A stretch of DNA of 38,601 nt from Pseudomonadota bacterium (GTDB taxonomy: Bacteria > Pseudomonadota > Alphaproteobacteria > Acetobacterales > Acetobacteraceae): assembly GCA_023424475.1 (NCBI GenBank), contig JAFADX010000144.1:1-38601 (forward strand). Reading direction: 5' to 3'. The notes beneath the pieces were generated by a model. It saw only the letters and a program-made list of their open reading frames with translations. It was not told where the DNA came from and made no database searches. Position numbers and translations under genes: made by a program. Within the stretch, counting starts at the first letter, position 1, and the number at the start of each line of letters is the position of its first letter. Below, one piece after another: positions 25,075-33,798 of the stretch.

Positions 25075-25103
25075 AACATAGTCAGGGCGCGGCCGCAGGG
25101 CAA
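25075..25103 (-). promoter_or_regulatory. Putative promoter of tRNA-Ser
   Basis: On the minus strand TTGCCC (25103-25098) and TATGTT (25080-25075) are separated by 17 bases. The -10 ends 11 bases before the first tRNA base, leaving a short leader, as is usual for tRNA genes. This lies between the stop of the Bug gene and the tRNA. Confidence 0.5.
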
Positions 25104-25127
25104 CCCGCAAGCCGCACCCAATTTTCG

Positions 25128-26117
25128 TCAGTCCGCGTATTGCCCCGCCGCCTGGATCAGCGGCCGCCACTTCGCGATGTCCTGCTGCCAGAACTGGCGA
25201 TGGAACTCCGGTGTCGCGCGCGCCACCGGCACCGGCGCAGTGCCGAGATCCGCGAAGCGCCGCCCCACCGTCTCGTCCTGCAGCGCCGCCACCAGCGCCT
25301 GGTTCAGCCGCGCCACCACCGGCGCCGGCGTGCCCTTCGGCGCATAGAGGCCATGCCAGACCGAGACCTCGAAGCCGGGCAACCCGCCCTGGGCCGAAGT
25401 CGGCAGGTCGGGCAGCGCCGCAATGCGGTCCGGCGTCGTCACGGCGAAGGCACGGACGGTCCCGGCACGGATCTGCTCGGTCGTGTTGGTGGTCTGGTCG
25501 CACATGATATCGACCGTGCCGGCCATCAGGTCGTTCATCGCGGGCGCGGTGCCGCGATACGGCACCGTGGTCATCCGCTTGTCGACCGCCTTCATCAACA
25601 GCAGGCCGCAAAGATGGCTCGCCGCACCGATGCCGGCATTGGCGTAGTTGAGGTCCTCGCCGCGCCGGCGGATCAGCGCCACCAGTTCCTCCAGGGTATT
25701 CACGCCGATGTCGCGCCGGGCGATCAGCGTCATCGGCACCTCGGTCACCAGGCCGAGCGTCTCGAACCCGTTGATCGGGTCGTAGGCCAGGCGCCGGTAG
25801 AGGGTCGGGATCGTCGCCATGCCGATGTGATGCAGCAGGATGGTGTAGCCGTCGGGCCGCGCCTGCGCGACCCGCTGCGCGCCGAGCGTGCCGCCCGCTC
25901 CGCCGACATTCTCGACGACGACGGTCTGGCCGATCTCCCGGCTCATCGCCTGCGCGATCAGCCGGCCCACTGTGTCGGTCGGGCCGCCCGCGGCGAAGGG
26001 GATCACCATGGTGATCGGACGGTTGGGATAGGCTCTCTGCGCCAGCGCCGGGGCGGCAAGGCCCGCAGAGACGGCAGCAAGCCCGGCGACGATGTCGCGG
26101 CGCGTGAAATGCGTCAT
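25128..26117 (-). CDS. Bug/TctC-type extracytoplasmic solute-binding protein
   Basis: This 329-residue protein starts at ATG 26117, with GGGAAG about eight bases upstream. It has a Tat-like signal peptide (MTHFTRRDIVAGLAAVSAGL, cleavage after APALA). The mature part shows Bug-family features: YPNRPITMVIPFAAGGPTDT near the N-terminus, the GGAGGTLGAQRVAQARPDGY block, and VPYRGTAPAMNDLMAGTVDI. Bug proteins bind carboxylic acids and related small molecules in the periplasm for tripartite tricarboxylate transporters. No TctA/TctB gene is adjacent, which is common for this expanded family in Acetobacteraceae. The ligand cannot be told. It is the first core gene beyond the tRNA. Confidence 0.9.
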   Translation of the reverse strand: MTHFTRRDIVAGLAAVSAGLAAPALAQRAYPNRPITMVIPFAAGGPTDTVGRLIAQAMSREIGQTVVVENVGGAGGTLGAQRVAQARPDGYTILLHHIGMATIPTLYRRLAYDPINGFETLGLVTEVPMTLIARRDIGVNTLEELVALIRRRGEDLNYANAGIGAASHLCGLLLMKAVDKRMTTVPYRGTAPAMNDLMAGTVDIMCDQTTNTTEQIRAGTVRAFAVTTPDRIAALPDLPTSAQGGLPGFEVSVWHGLYAPKGTPAPVVARLNQALVAALQDETVGRRFADLGTAPVPVARATPEFHRQFWQQDIAKWRPLIQAAGQYAD

Positions 26118-26262
26118 GGATGATCTTCCCGACCCCGCCCGGCGCCCATCGCCGGCCCGGAGGCGGGGCGCCGAATCGGGCCGCGGCCGGGCAAAGTCAA
26201 GGCCCATGACGAGCGCGGCCGGGATGCAGGCCGCAGCATGGAATATCGCCGAGGCCGGCCGG

Positions 26263-28068
26263 TCAGGCGTCCATCTTCAGCGCCGCGATGAAGGCGCTCT
26301 GCGGGATCTCGACCTTGCCGAACTGCCGCATGCGCTTCTTGCCCTCCTTCTGCTTCTCGAGGAGCTTGCGCTTGCGGGTGATGTCGCCGCCGTAGCACTT
26401 GGCAGTGACGTCCTTCGACAGGGCGGAAATGGTCTCGCGCGCGATGACGCGCCCGCCGATCGCCGCCTGGATCGGAATCTTGAAGAGCTGGCGGGGAATC
26501 AGCTCCTTCAGCTTCTCGCAGATCTGCCGGCCGCGGCGCTCGGCCTGGCCGCGATGGGCCATGAAGGACAGGGCATCCACCGGCTCGTTGTTGACCAGGA
26601 TGGAGATCTTCACGAGGTCGCCTTCCTCGTAGCCGTCCATCTGATAGTCGAAGGACGCGTAGCCGCGGCTCACCGACTTCAGCCGGTCGTAGAAATCGAA
26701 CACCACCTCGTTCAGCGGCAGGCGATAGACCAGCATGGCGCGGGAACCGACATAGGTGAGCTCGACCTGCTGCCCGCGGCGGTCGTTGCACAGCGTCAGC
26801 ACCGGCCCGAGGTAGTCGTCCGGCAGCATGATCGTCGCCTTGATCCAGGGCTCCTCGATGCGGTCGAGGACGCTGCCATCCGGCATGTCGGCCGGGTTGT
26901 GCAGCTCGAACGTCTCGCCATTGGTCTTGTGGACCTTGTAGACGACCGAGGGCGCCGTCGCGATCAGGTCGAGGTCGAACTCGCGCGACAGCCGCTCCTG
27001 GATGATCTCGAGGTGCAGCAGCCCGAGAAAGCCGCAACGGAAGCCGAAGCCGAGCGCGGCCGAGGTCTCCGTCTCGTAATGGAAGGATGCGTCGTTGAGG
27101 CGCAGCTTCGCGAGGCTCTCGCGCAGCTTCTCGAAGTCGTCGGCATCGACGGGGTAGAGGCCGCACCACACCACGGGGATCGACGGCTTGAAGCCCGACA
27201 GCGGCTCGGCGGCCGGGTTGCGGTCGTCGGTGATGGTGTCGCCGACATTGGTGTCGGCGACCGTCTTGATGGCGGCGGTGACGTAGCCCATCTCGCCGGG
27301 CCCGAGGCTGTCCACCGGCACGAGCTTCGGCTTGAAGACGCCGACCTGCTCGATGGTATGGACCGCGCCGTTCGACATCATGCGGATGCGCTGGCCCTTC
27401 CTGAGGTAGCCGTCCTGCACCCGCACCAGGATGATCACGCCGAGATAGGCGTCGTACCAGCTGTCGACCAGCAGCGCCTTGGTGGTCGCGCCCGCATCGC
27501 CCTTCGGCGGCGGCAGGCGCGTGACGATCGCCTCCAGCACGCCCTCGATGTTCAGCCCCGTCTTGGCGCTGATCTCGACCGCATCCGAGGCGTCGAGGCC
27601 GATCACGTCCTCGATCTGCTGCTTCACGCGCTCGGGCTCGGCAGCGGGCAGGTCGATCTTGTTCAGCACCGGCACGATCTCGTGCCCCGCGTCGATCGCC
27701 TGGTAGACATTCGCGAGCGTCTGCGCCTCGACGCCCTGGGAGGCATCGACCACCAGCAGCGAGCCCTCGCAGGCGGCGAGGCTGCGCGAGACCTCGTAGG
27801 CGAAGTCCACATGGCCCGGCGTGTCCATCAGGTTCAGGACGTAGGTCCTGCCGTCCTTCGCCGGATAGGTGAGCCGGACCGTCTGCGCCTTGATGGTGAT
27901 GCCGCGCTCGCGCTCGATCTCCATGTTGTCGAGCACCTGGTCCTTCATCTCGCGCGCGGTCAGCGCCCCGGTCGCCTGGATCAGCCGGTCGGCAAGCGTG
28001 GACTTCCCATGGTCGATATGGGCGATGATCGAGAAGTTGCGGATCAGGTCGAGCGGGGTGTCGGTCAT
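26263..28068 (-). CDS. lepA: Elongation factor 4 (LepA)
   Basis: The 601-residue product starts MTDTPLDLIRNFSIIAHIDH; the longer upstream frame is discarded because family members begin here. GTPase motifs are complete: AHIDHGKS (17-24), DTPGHVDF (82-89) and NKID (136-139). The LepA-specific C-terminal domain ends with GGDITRKRKLLEKQKEGKKR and a RQFGKVEIPQ tail. LepA back-translocates or helps assemble ribosomes and binds the 30S/50S interface. It is a core gene with normal length and no oddities. Its ATG at 28068 abuts the possible start of the divergent lipoprotein gene. Confidence 0.97.
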   Translation of the reverse strand: MTDTPLDLIRNFSIIAHIDHGKSTLADRLIQATGALTAREMKDQVLDNMEIERERGITIKAQTVRLTYPAKDGRTYVLNLMDTPGHVDFAYEVSRSLAACEGSLLVVDASQGVEAQTLANVYQAIDAGHEIVPVLNKIDLPAAEPERVKQQIEDVIGLDASDAVEISAKTGLNIEGVLEAIVTRLPPPKGDAGATTKALLVDSWYDAYLGVIILVRVQDGYLRKGQRIRMMSNGAVHTIEQVGVFKPKLVPVDSLGPGEMGYVTAAIKTVADTNVGDTITDDRNPAAEPLSGFKPSIPVVWCGLYPVDADDFEKLRESLAKLRLNDASFHYETETSAALGFGFRCGFLGLLHLEIIQERLSREFDLDLIATAPSVVYKVHKTNGETFELHNPADMPDGSVLDRIEEPWIKATIMLPDDYLGPVLTLCNDRRGQQVELTYVGSRAMLVYRLPLNEVVFDFYDRLKSVSRGYASFDYQMDGYEEGDLVKISILVNNEPVDALSFMAHRGQAERRGRQICEKLKELIPRQLFKIPIQAAIGGRVIARETISALSKDVTAKCYGGDITRKRKLLEKQKEGKKRMRQFGKVEIPQSAFIAALKMDA

Positions 28069-29533
28069 GGGAATCCGGCGAGGGGGCGGAAGCAGGGGCG
28101 CGCGCCCCGGTCTGAGGGGGGACATAGGGCAGACGGCCCCCAAGTCAAAGCGCCTTGGCGTGCTGGCGGCCCTCCTCGTCCTGCTCGGTTGCGCCGGCGC
28201 GGACCGGCTGCCCAACCCGCCCCTGGCGAGGGGCGCCCGGAACGCCGGCTACGGCCTGGCGGAGATCAATGCGTCCGGCGGCAGGCCGGATCTTTTGGTC
28301 TTCGTTGCCTTCTCGGGCGGGGGCAAGCGTTCAGCGGCCTTCGGCCACGGCGTCCTGCGCGGCATGCGGGACGTGCCGGTGAACCTCGGGGGCCCGCCGT
28401 CGAACCTGCTCGCCGAGGTCGACCAGGTCGCGGGCGTCTCCGGCGGCAGCTTCACCGCGGCGCACTATGCCCTGTACCACGAGGCCTCCTTCGAGACCTT
28501 CCCCGGGGAATTCCTCTACCGGGACATCGCCGCCTATGTCTGGGGCACCTATGTCCTGCCGTGGCAATGGGGCTGGCTGGTGGACCCCGGCGTGGGCACC
28601 AACGACCGCATGGCGGGGGTCTATGACGACCTCATGTTCCACGGCGCGACCTTCCGGGACCTCGTGGCACGCGGCCGGCCCCGCCTCTCGATCAACGCCA
28701 CCGACCTCGCCACCGGCTCGGCCTTCCCCTTCCTGCCTCATTCCTTCGACGTGATCTGTTCCGACCTCGGCCGCTTTTCCCTCGCGCGCGCGGTCGCGGC
28801 CTCGAACGGCTTCCCGCTGCTGTTCACCCCGATCACGCTCGCCAACCACCGCGGGCCCCGCTGCGACGCGCCGCTTCCGGTCAACCTCTCCGTCATGCCC
28901 ATGCTGGCGGAATACAACCGCCGCCGGCTGCTGGAGGTCGTCGCCCGCATGGCCGACCCGGACCGCACGCCCTGGATCCACCTCCTCGACGGCGGCATCT
29001 CGGACAACCTCGCCCTGCGGGCGACGCTCAACTTCGCGATCCTGGGCGGCACCGAGGAGCCGGAATTCGCCGCCCTGATCCGCCCGGTGCGCCGGTTCCT
29101 GATGATCAGCGTGGACGGCCAGTCCGCCACCGACCCGGCCCTGTCGCGGCAGCGCATGGTCAACGGCCTGGTCCAGATCTTCGATGCCGTCTCGGGCGGG
29201 CAGATCGACAACTACAACCTCGAGACCCTGGCGGTGGCCGCGACCGAGGTGGAGCGCATGACGGAACGGCAGCGCGAAAACCGCTGCCGCCACGCCCCGG
29301 TGATCGACGGGCACCCCTGCGGCGACGTCGCGGGCCTGCTGGTCCATGTCTCGCTGGCCGATGTCCCGGACCCGGCCCTGCGGGCCAGGCTGCGCCGCGT
29401 CCCGACCGGGCTGACCCTGCCGCGCGAAGACGTCGACATGCTCGTCGCCGCCGGCGAGACGGTGATCCGCAGCAACCGCGAGATCGCCGCCTTCCTCGGC
29501 GCCGAGGATCCGGCGCGGCGCGCGCACCGCTGA
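28067..29533 (+). CDS. Patatin-like phospholipase lipoprotein
   Basis: The protein has the patatin dyad: a nucleophile GVSGGSF (G-x-S-G-G) in AGVSGGSFTAAHYALYH, an oxyanion-type FSGGGKRSAAFGHG, and the catalytic aspartate in LLDGGISDNLALR. A lipobox LVLLGC precedes this, with the lipid-bearing cysteine at codon 28190, so it should be an exported lipoprotein, probably of the outer membrane. The true start is unclear. The ATG at 28067 gives a 41-residue leader, GTG 28160 a charge-free one. An ATA at 28124 behind AGGGGG would give a perfect signal peptide (see findings). It likely hydrolyses lipid acyl esters; the substrate is unknown. The gene is divergent from lepA. Confidence 0.8.
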   Translation: MGIRRGGGSRGARPGLRGDIGQTAPKSKRLGVLAALLVLLGCAGADRLPNPPLARGARNAGYGLAEINASGGRPDLLVFVAFSGGGKRSAAFGHGVLRGMRDVPVNLGGPPSNLLAEVDQVAGVSGGSFTAAHYALYHEASFETFPGEFLYRDIAAYVWGTYVLPWQWGWLVDPGVGTNDRMAGVYDDLMFHGATFRDLVARGRPRLSINATDLATGSAFPFLPHSFDVICSDLGRFSLARAVAASNGFPLLFTPITLANHRGPRCDAPLPVNLSVMPMLAEYNRRRLLEVVARMADPDRTPWIHLLDGGISDNLALRATLNFAILGGTEEPEFAALIRPVRRFLMISVDGQSATDPALSRQRMVNGLVQIFDAVSGGQIDNYNLETLAVAATEVERMTERQRENRCRHAPVIDGHPCGDVAGLLVHVSLADVPDPALRARLRRVPTGLTLPREDVDMLVAAGETVIRSNREIAAFLGAEDPARRAHR

Positions 29534-29561
29534 TCGGCGCATTCACCCCGGAAAGCCCCCC

Positions 29562-29951
29562 ATGCCCAGGCGCACCATCGCCTCCAGCCGCGTCTTCAAG
29601 GGCTCCCTCCCCTTCGCGCAGGCGACCGCCGCCGGCGGCTTCATCTTCGTCTGCTGCGTCGGCCGCGACGCCGAAGGGCGTTTCGCCCCAGGCGACGTGC
29701 GCGCCCAGACGCAGCAGGCGATCGACAACATCCGCATCCTGATCGAGGAAGCCGGCGGCGGCCTGAAAGACGTCGTGAAATGCACGGTCTGCGTCACCAA
29801 CCGCGCGGACTGGGCGCCGATGAACGAGGCCTGCTTCGCGAATTTCGCGGAAGGCCCGCCGCACCGCGTGTCCTGCATCGTCTCCGGCCTCGGCTCCCCC
29901 GAATGCCTCGTCGAGATCGACGCGACGGCCTACCTGGGCGAGGACGCCTGA
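29562..29951 (+). CDS. RidA family protein
   Basis: This 129-residue protein has the RidA/YjgF fold pattern: AGGFIFVCCVGRDAEGRFAP, then QTQQAIDNIRILIEEAGGGL, and VSCIVSGLGSPECLVEID with the key arginine R102 in PPHRVSC. RidA enzymes hydrolyse reactive enamine/imine intermediates from PLP-dependent enzymes. The N-terminal region differs from canonical RidA (PFAQATAAGG in place of PYSQA), so it may belong to an Rid subfamily without the same substrate. Its last 22 bases overlap the end of the convergent MFS gene. Confidence 0.88.
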   Translation: MPRRTIASSRVFKGSLPFAQATAAGGFIFVCCVGRDAEGRFAPGDVRAQTQQAIDNIRILIEEAGGGLKDVVKCTVCVTNRADWAPMNEACFANFAEGPPHRVSCIVSGLGSPECLVEIDATAYLGEDA

Positions 29952-31114
29952 TCGAGAATCGGCGCCAGCCGCCACATCGCGACCGCGCCCAGCAGCGGCC
30001 CGGCGCCCAGCAGGGCGAAGGCCCCGCCCGGCCCGAGCGCCGCCATCAGGTACGGCAGCGCGCCGATCACCACCGCCGTCAGCAGGAACCCCATCGAGGT
30101 CTGCACCGTCAGCATGGTGCCGACATAATCCGGCGGCGAAAGGCTGACGACGCAGGCCGAGAACTGCGCCGAATCCGCCACCACCGTGAAGCCCCACAGG
30201 AAGGCGACCCCCAGAGCCAGGCCCGGCCAGGCCGAAGCCGGCCCGATCAGCAGCGCGCAGGCCCCGGATACCACCATGCAGAGCGCGGCCACCCGCGCGC
30301 GGTTCCAGCGATCCGCCGCCAGCCCGGCCAGCACGCAGCCCGCCGCCCCGGCCGCCATCACGCCGAAGACCCAGGGCCCGACCTGCGCCCGCCCCAGCGT
30401 TCCCGCCAGGAAGACGCCGATCCAGGCCCACATGGCATAGAGTTCCCACATGTGGCCGAGATAGCCGAGATTCGCGAGCCGCAACCCGCGGTTGCGCCAC
30501 GCCTCAAGCATCTGCCCCGGGTCGAAGGGCGGCCGGACCCCGATCAGCGGCCCGGGCCGGAAGCCCAGCACCATCAGCCCGCCCAGCGCCGCCAGCATCC
30601 CTGCCCCGCCATAGGCCACCCGCCAGTCCAGCGAGCCGACCAGGGTCGGCAGCAGGTGCGGCAGGGCGGACCCGAGCGTCAGCGCCCCCACCACGATGCC
30701 GATCAGCAGCCCGAGGTCACCCTTCGCCCAGGAGGCCGCGAGTTTCATCCCGACGGGATAGACGCCCGCCATGCTCGCCCCGGCGACGAAGCGCAGCGCC
30801 AGCGCCGCCGCCCCGGAAGGCGCTGCCGCCGTCTGCGCCAGCGTCGCCGCGGCAGCCGCCAGCGAGCATCCGAGGAACAGCCGCCGCGCATCCAGCCGGT
30901 CGGCCAGCGACAGCGCCGCGCTGACCAGCGTGCCGGCGACGAAGCCGAGTTGCACCGCCGCCGTGAGCCAGGCCGCCCGGCCCGGAGTGACGAGCCCTTC
31001 GCGGATCAGCACCGGCACGGCGACAGTGCCGGCGAACCAGACCGAGAGGACCAGGACGAGCGCCGCGGCCAGCAGCGCCAGGTAAAGGCGCTTGCCGGCC
31101 GCGGCAGGCGTCAT
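29930..31114 (-). CDS. MFS transporter
   Basis: The 394-residue product starts at ATG 31114, overlapping the pheT stop by four bases (ATGA); the longer frame to 31969 is the shadow of pheT. It has about a dozen hydrophobic segments, such as LYLALLAAALVLVLSVWFAG at the N-terminus and LLTAVVIGALPYLMAALGPG near the end, and the size of a 12-helix major facilitator. The loop pattern LSLADRLDARRLFLG between helices 2 and 3 resembles the conserved MFS loop. The substrate cannot be deduced. Overlap with pheT implies co-transcription with pheST, which is unusual for a transporter. Confidence 0.85.
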   Translation of the reverse strand: MTPAAAGKRLYLALLAAALVLVLSVWFAGTVAVPVLIREGLVTPGRAAWLTAAVQLGFVAGTLVSAALSLADRLDARRLFLGCSLAAAAATLAQTAAAPSGAAALALRFVAGASMAGVYPVGMKLAASWAKGDLGLLIGIVVGALTLGSALPHLLPTLVGSLDWRVAYGGAGMLAALGGLMVLGFRPGPLIGVRPPFDPGQMLEAWRNRGLRLANLGYLGHMWELYAMWAWIGVFLAGTLGRAQVGPWVFGVMAAGAAGCVLAGLAADRWNRARVAALCMVVSGACALLIGPASAWPGLALGVAFLWGFTVVADSAQFSACVVSLSPPDYVGTMLTVQTSMGFLLTAVVIGALPYLMAALGPGGAFALLGAGPLLGAVAMWRLAPILDQASSPR

Positions 31115-33606
31115 GCGCGCAGCACCGCGCCCGTGGCCTTGGCCACGGCGGCGACGATGCGGTCGGCCACGGCTTCGATCTGCGCGTCGGTCAGCGTCGC
31201 TTCCCGCGGCTGGATCGTGACCTGGATGGCAAGGCTCTTGGACCCCTCCGGCACGCCCTTGCCACGATAGACGTCGAACAGCGCGACATCGGCGATCAGC
31301 GTCCTGTCGGCGCCGCGGGCTGCGCGGAGCAGCGCCTCGGCGGCGATCCCGTCCTCGACGATGAAGGCGAAGTCGCGCCGCAGCGGCTGGAAGGCCGGCA
31401 GGTCCGGCGCACCCTTCTTCCGCCGCTTCGGTTCGGGAATGGCGTCGAGGAAGACCTCGAACGCCACGGCGGGGCCGGGCAGGTCGAGGGCTTCCAGCAC
31501 CTTGGGATGGACCTCCCCGAAGGTGGCGAGCACGATCTTCGGCCCCTGCCGCACCACGCCCGAGCGGCCCGGATGGTAGAAGCCCGGCGCATCGGCAGTG
31601 ACCTGCAACGCAGCCATCGGCACGCCGAGCGCGCCGAGCAACGCCATCGCGTCGCCCTTGGCATCCATCGCATCGACGCCGCGCGAGGCTTCCGCCCAGT
31701 TCCGCGGCGTCACCCCATGGCGGACGCCGGCGGCAAGCTGCGCCTGGCCCTCCGGCGTGACGTCGCGATAGGCCGCGCCGAGCTCCGCCAGCGCCACATC
31801 CGCGAAGCCGCGCGCCGCGTTGCGCGACGCCGCGAGCAGCAGCGAGGCGACCGGCGTCGGCCGCATCTGGTCGAGGTCCGCCGCGATCGGGTTCACCAGG
31901 CGCAGCGCATCGGGCGTGGCGCCGAACAGCGCCGCCGTCTTCGCCTCCATGAAGGCGAAGGTCACGCATTCCTGCATGCCGCGCGCCGCGAGCACGCGAC
32001 GGGCCAGCGCGGCCCGCACCTGCTTCGCCGTGAAGGCCGGCGGCGGGATGACGGCGACGGCCGGCAGCGAGACCGGCGGCACGGCATCGAGGCCGCCGAG
32101 CCGCAGCACCTCCTCGACCAGGTCGGCCTCCGGCTCGATGACGGCGCAGCCTTCCGCGGCCTTGGCGGCGCGGGCGGGGTCCAGCCCCTCGAACTGCGTC
32201 AGCGCCCCGCCGCCGGCGCGATAGGCCGAGAGGTCGGAGGCGACGTCGTTGCGCCAGGACGGCACGGCGACGGTCACGCCCGCCGCATCCCGCGCCCGCA
32301 CCGCGAAGCCGAGGCGTTCGAGCCGCGCGACGGACTCATCCGCCGGCAGGTCGAGCCCACCATAGGACGCCACGCGCCCGAAGCGCAGCGTGGCGGAACG
32401 CCTCCAGGCCGGCTCGGCGCCGGCTTCGGACACCTCGCTCGCCTCCCCGCCGCAGAGGTCGATGATCATCCGCGTCGCCGCCTCCAGCGCATCCGGCAGG
32501 AAGGCGGGGTCGAGGCCGCGCTCGAACCGCGCGCGCGCATCGGTGCGCACGTCGTGGCGGCGGCCCGACAGCGCGATCCGCACCGGGTCGAACAGCGCGC
32601 ATTCGATGAAGCATTCGGTCGTGGTCTCGTCGCAGCCCGAATGCCCGCCGCCGATGACGCCGCCCAGCGCCTCCGCGCCGCCCGCGTCGGCGATCACGCC
32701 ATCCTCGGCCATCAGCGCGTAGTCCTTGCCGTTCAGCGCGGTCAGCGTCTCGCCGTCCCGCGCCATGCGCATGGTCAGGTCGGTGCCCTTCACCTTCGCC
32801 ACGTCGAAGACGTGCAGCGGGCGGCCGAGGTCGAAGGTGAAGAAGTTCGTGATGTCCACCAGTGCGGAGATCGGCCGCAGCCCGATCGCCACCAGCCGGT
32901 CCCGCAGCCACTTCGGCGAAGGCCCGTTCCTCACGCCCCGCACCGCGCGGCCGAGCACCCAGAGGCAGGCGCGCGGGTCCTCGATCTTCCAGTTCAGCGG
33001 GGACTTGTAGGCCGCCGCGACCTTCGGCGCGGACCACGGCTTCAGCGTGCCGAGCCCCGCCGCCGCCAGATCCCGCGCCACGCCGCGCACCGAGAGCGCA
33101 TCGCCGCGGTTCGGCGTGACGCTGATCTCGATGACCGGATCGTCGAGCCCGGCCCATTTCACATAGGACGCGCCGAGCGGTGCATCCGCCGGCAGGTCCA
33201 CGATACCGGTGTGGTCGTCGCCGAGGCCCATCTCGCGCATCGACAGCATCATCGCCTCGGATCTTACGCCGCGGATCTCGCCCGCCTTCAGCGTGATGCC
33301 GGTGCCGGGGACGAATTCGCCAGGAAGTGCCGCGACGCCCACCAGGCCCGTGCGCGCATTGGGCGCGCCGCAGACGACGGAGAGTTCACGCCCGTCGCCG
33401 ATATCGACGCGCAGGTGGCGCAGGCGATCGGCGTTGGGGTGCTGCACCGCCTCGATCACGCGGGCGATGCGGAAGGAGGCGAGCGCCGCGCCGCGATCCT
33501 CGATGCCTTCGACCTCAAGGCCGATGGCGTTCAGCGTGCGGGCGATCTCGTCCACGGAGGCATCCGTGTCGAGGTGGTCGCGCAGCCAGGAGAGGGTGAA
33601 CTTCAT
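31111..33606 (-). CDS. pheT: Phenylalanine-tRNA ligase beta subunit
   Basis: The 831-residue product begins MKFTLSWLRDHLDTDASVDE, the normal PheT start; eighteen further codons upstream are ignored. It contains the EMAP/tRNA-binding-like region RIARVIEAVQHPNADRLRHL, the B3/B4 domain (ISVTPNRGDALSVRGVARDL, then SALVDITNFFTFDLGRPLHV) and the C-terminal ferredoxin-fold anticodon-binding domain (FQPLRRDFAFIVEDG). With PheS it charges tRNA-Phe. In the B5 region, after SWRNDVAS, an extra stretch of about 35 residues precedes EADLVEEVLRLGGLDAV, longer than in the textbook enzyme. The gene lies 192 bases behind pheS across a hairpin-rich repeat. Confidence 0.97.
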   Translation of the reverse strand: MKFTLSWLRDHLDTDASVDEIARTLNAIGLEVEGIEDRGAALASFRIARVIEAVQHPNADRLRHLRVDIGDGRELSVVCGAPNARTGLVGVAALPGEFVPGTGITLKAGEIRGVRSEAMMLSMREMGLGDDHTGIVDLPADAPLGASYVKWAGLDDPVIEISVTPNRGDALSVRGVARDLAAAGLGTLKPWSAPKVAAAYKSPLNWKIEDPRACLWVLGRAVRGVRNGPSPKWLRDRLVAIGLRPISALVDITNFFTFDLGRPLHVFDVAKVKGTDLTMRMARDGETLTALNGKDYALMAEDGVIADAGGAEALGGVIGGGHSGCDETTTECFIECALFDPVRIALSGRRHDVRTDARARFERGLDPAFLPDALEAATRMIIDLCGGEASEVSEAGAEPAWRRSATLRFGRVASYGGLDLPADESVARLERLGFAVRARDAAGVTVAVPSWRNDVASDLSAYRAGGGALTQFEGLDPARAAKAAEGCAVIEPEADLVEEVLRLGGLDAVPPVSLPAVAVIPPPAFTAKQVRAALARRVLAARGMQECVTFAFMEAKTAALFGATPDALRLVNPIAADLDQMRPTPVASLLLAASRNAARGFADVALAELGAAYRDVTPEGQAQLAAGVRHGVTPRNWAEASRGVDAMDAKGDAMALLGALGVPMAALQVTADAPGFYHPGRSGVVRQGPKIVLATFGEVHPKVLEALDLPGPAVAFEVFLDAIPEPKRRKKGAPDLPAFQPLRRDFAFIVEDGIAAEALLRAARGADRTLIADVALFDVYRGKGVPEGSKSLAIQVTIQPREATLTDAQIEAVADRIVAAVAKATGAVLRA

Positions 33607-33626
33607 CAGGTGAGCCTCGCATTGCC

Positions 33627-33793
33627 GGAGGGGCCTTGCCCCTCCAGACCACCCCACCAAAGGCCGAAAGGCCTTTGGAAACCGTCACTTGGCGCCTGCC
33701 GCGCAACGCGCGCCCGACAGCCAGGAATAGAAGGGGGATTCGGGGGAATACCTTCCCCCGACAGGAAGGGTTCGGGGAGGGCAAAGCCCTCCC
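33627..33793. repeat. Four-hairpin extragenic mosaic element between pheS and pheT
   Basis: Four perfect inverted repeats lie in the pheS-pheT gap: GGAGGGGC/GCCCCTCC (33627-33645, 3-base loop); CCAAAGGCC/GGCCTTTGG with a GAAA loop (33657-33678); CGGGGGAA/TTCCCCCG with a 4-base loop (33741-33760); and GGGAGGGC/GCCCTCCC (33775-33793). The blocks are separated by non-symmetric links. Such elements occur in many copies between genes in some Acetobacteraceae, as I recall, but the copy number here cannot be checked. Transcribed as RNA on the pheST side they could pause or stabilise the message. Confidence 0.65.
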
Positions 33794-33798
33794 TGGCC

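Noticed and set aside
26092..28626. 844-codon plus-strand frame opposite lepA
   Set aside because: It is the antisense of a complete, conserved lepA. The translation is low-complexity and has no domain pattern.
28331..29542. 403-codon minus-strand frame opposite the patatin-like gene
   Set aside because: No motif; the plus strand carries the lipobox, GxSGG and DGG motifs.
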